A stretch of DNA of 6,435 nt from an uncultured Collinsella sp. (GTDB lineage Bacteria > Actinomycetota > Coriobacteriia > Coriobacteriales > Coriobacteriaceae). Positions 6,128 through 6,435 of this stretch are shown here, piece by piece (position 1 is the stretch's first letter; every line of letters starts with the position of its first letter). Where the stretch lies: NCBI GenBank assembly GCA_900548515.1, contig URKU01000104.1, forward strand, positions 1 through 6,435, in the 5' to 3' direction. A model generated the notes under the pieces. It searched no databases, was not told where the DNA came from, and worked only from the letters and a program-made list of their open reading frames with translations. The translations under genes and the position numbers were made by a program.

Positions 6128-6164
6128 CCTACCAAAAAGGGACAGGTTTGTTTTGGCAGGTTTT
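6127..6164 (+). repeat. REP-like palindrome 3 (GGGACAGG core)
   Basis: The left arm (6127-6137) starts on the last base of the asp23 stop codon and pairs with 6151-6161, 11 bp with one A-C mismatch (6131/6157). The core GGGACAGG is at 6139-6146, with AAAA before it, and TTTG then TTT after it: the same layout as the copies at 1244 and 3504. TTTT at 6161-6164 follows the stem. The arms differ from those of the other copies, so only the core and geometry are shared. Confidence 0.8.
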
Positions 6165-6179
6165 ATCTGCGAAAACACC

Positions 6180-6220
6180 AAACGGTCGACCGCGCAAGCA
6201 AAAGTGCGGTCGACCGTTTT
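6180..6220 (+). terminator. Intrinsic terminator of the amaP-DUF2273-asp23 operon
   Basis: A perfect 14-bp GC-rich stem (6180-6193 with 6206-6219) contains a GGTCGACC palindrome in each arm. It closes a 12-base loop and ends in TTTT (6217-6220). An A-run upstream (GAAAA, 6171-6175) gives it little bidirectional character. It lies 53 bases after the asp23 stop. Confidence 0.88.
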
Positions 6221-6263
6221 CCATATAGCCTCGATCTAGGCATACCGCTCGTCTAACTAAGGG

Positions 6264-6291
6264 TTGCAATCTTCGCGTTCCGCGTTACCCT
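6264..6291 (+). promoter_or_regulatory. Possible promoter of the gene starting at 6335
   Basis: TTGCAA (6264-6269) and TACCCT (6286-6291) are separated by 16 bases, 43 bases before the start codon and just after a strong terminator, where a new promoter is expected. Neither hexamer is strong: four of six match the -35 consensus and three of six the -10. Confidence 0.35.
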
Positions 6292-6334
6292 AATGGGCGC
6301 ATTGTTTCCAAATTGTTAACGAGGGGTTGCCGTA

Positions 6335-6435
6335 ATGGCCGACGAACACGAGACCGAAAGCAAGGCATGGGCGATTGAAGCCGCTGCGGCAGAGGCGGCA
6401 TCGCGTGCTGCCGAGGAGGTGCATCGTCCTCCCGT
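6335..6435 (+). CDS. Unrecognised gene, 5' end only
   Basis: An ATG at 6335, eight bases after GAGGGG (6321-6326), opens a frame that stays open to the window edge (33 complete codons). The visible part begins MADEHETESKAWAIE and continues Ala/Glu-rich (AAAAEAASRAAEEV), then turns basic/Pro (HRPP). It looks like a polar, possibly helical N-terminal extension rather than a domain core, so I cannot name it. In Firmicutes nusB often follows asp23. Nothing here identifies NusB, and the terminator at 6180-6220 separates this gene from asp23. The gene is real with good probability; its function is unknown. Confidence 0.65.
   Translation, partial: MADEHETESKAWAIEAAAAEAASRAAEEVHRPP

Noticed and set aside
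1244..6161. CRISPR-like array formed by the three palindromes
   Set aside because: The copies are more than 2 kb apart, with genes between them and variable arms, so there is no repeat-spacer periodicity.

Overview
The window is GC-rich, with strong Shine-Dalgarno sites and several GTG starts. It encodes seven genes, all on the + strand. The combination of nfu, lgt, yebC and an amaP/DUF2273/asp23 cluster, together with hairpins built around a GGGACAGG core, suggests a Coriobacteriia (Collinsella-like) actinobacterium. That placement is inferred from gene content and style, not from a marker gene.

Layout. (1) 30-308: a stand-alone NifU-C-domain (Nfu-type) Fe-S scaffold. (2) 417-1238: lgt, the prolipoprotein diacylglyceryl transferase. 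(3) 1319-3502: a large polytopic membrane protein resembling DUF6020, possibly a GT-C-fold glycosyltransferase. (4) 3668-4474: a YebC/PmpR-family protein ending in a strong intrinsic terminator. (5) 4640-6127: a compact three-gene operon encoding an AmaP-like membrane anchor, a DUF2273 small membrane protein and an Asp23/Gls24 protein. This matches the envelope-stress module known from Firmicutes, and it ends in a second strong terminator. (6) From 6335: the 5' end of an unrecognised gene that runs off the window.

How the genes relate. Lgt and the DUF6020-like protein both concern the cell envelope. The amaP-DUF2273-asp23 trio probably makes a membrane-associated Asp23 assembly: two membrane proteins plus a soluble protein with a very acidic N-terminal extension. 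Nfu and YebC are housekeeping functions (Fe-S delivery; translation or transcription control).

The most notable non-coding signal is a three-member family of palindromes (1244-1278, 3504-3536, 6127-6161). Each starts within six bases of a stop codon and all share one orientation. They keep the same internal pattern, AAAR-GGGRCAGG-NNNN-TTT, while their stem arms differ in sequence and stay complementary. They look like a dispersed REP-like repeat. I see no wholly new multi-gene system; the repeat family and the expanded acidic tails in the Asp23 module are the best leads.
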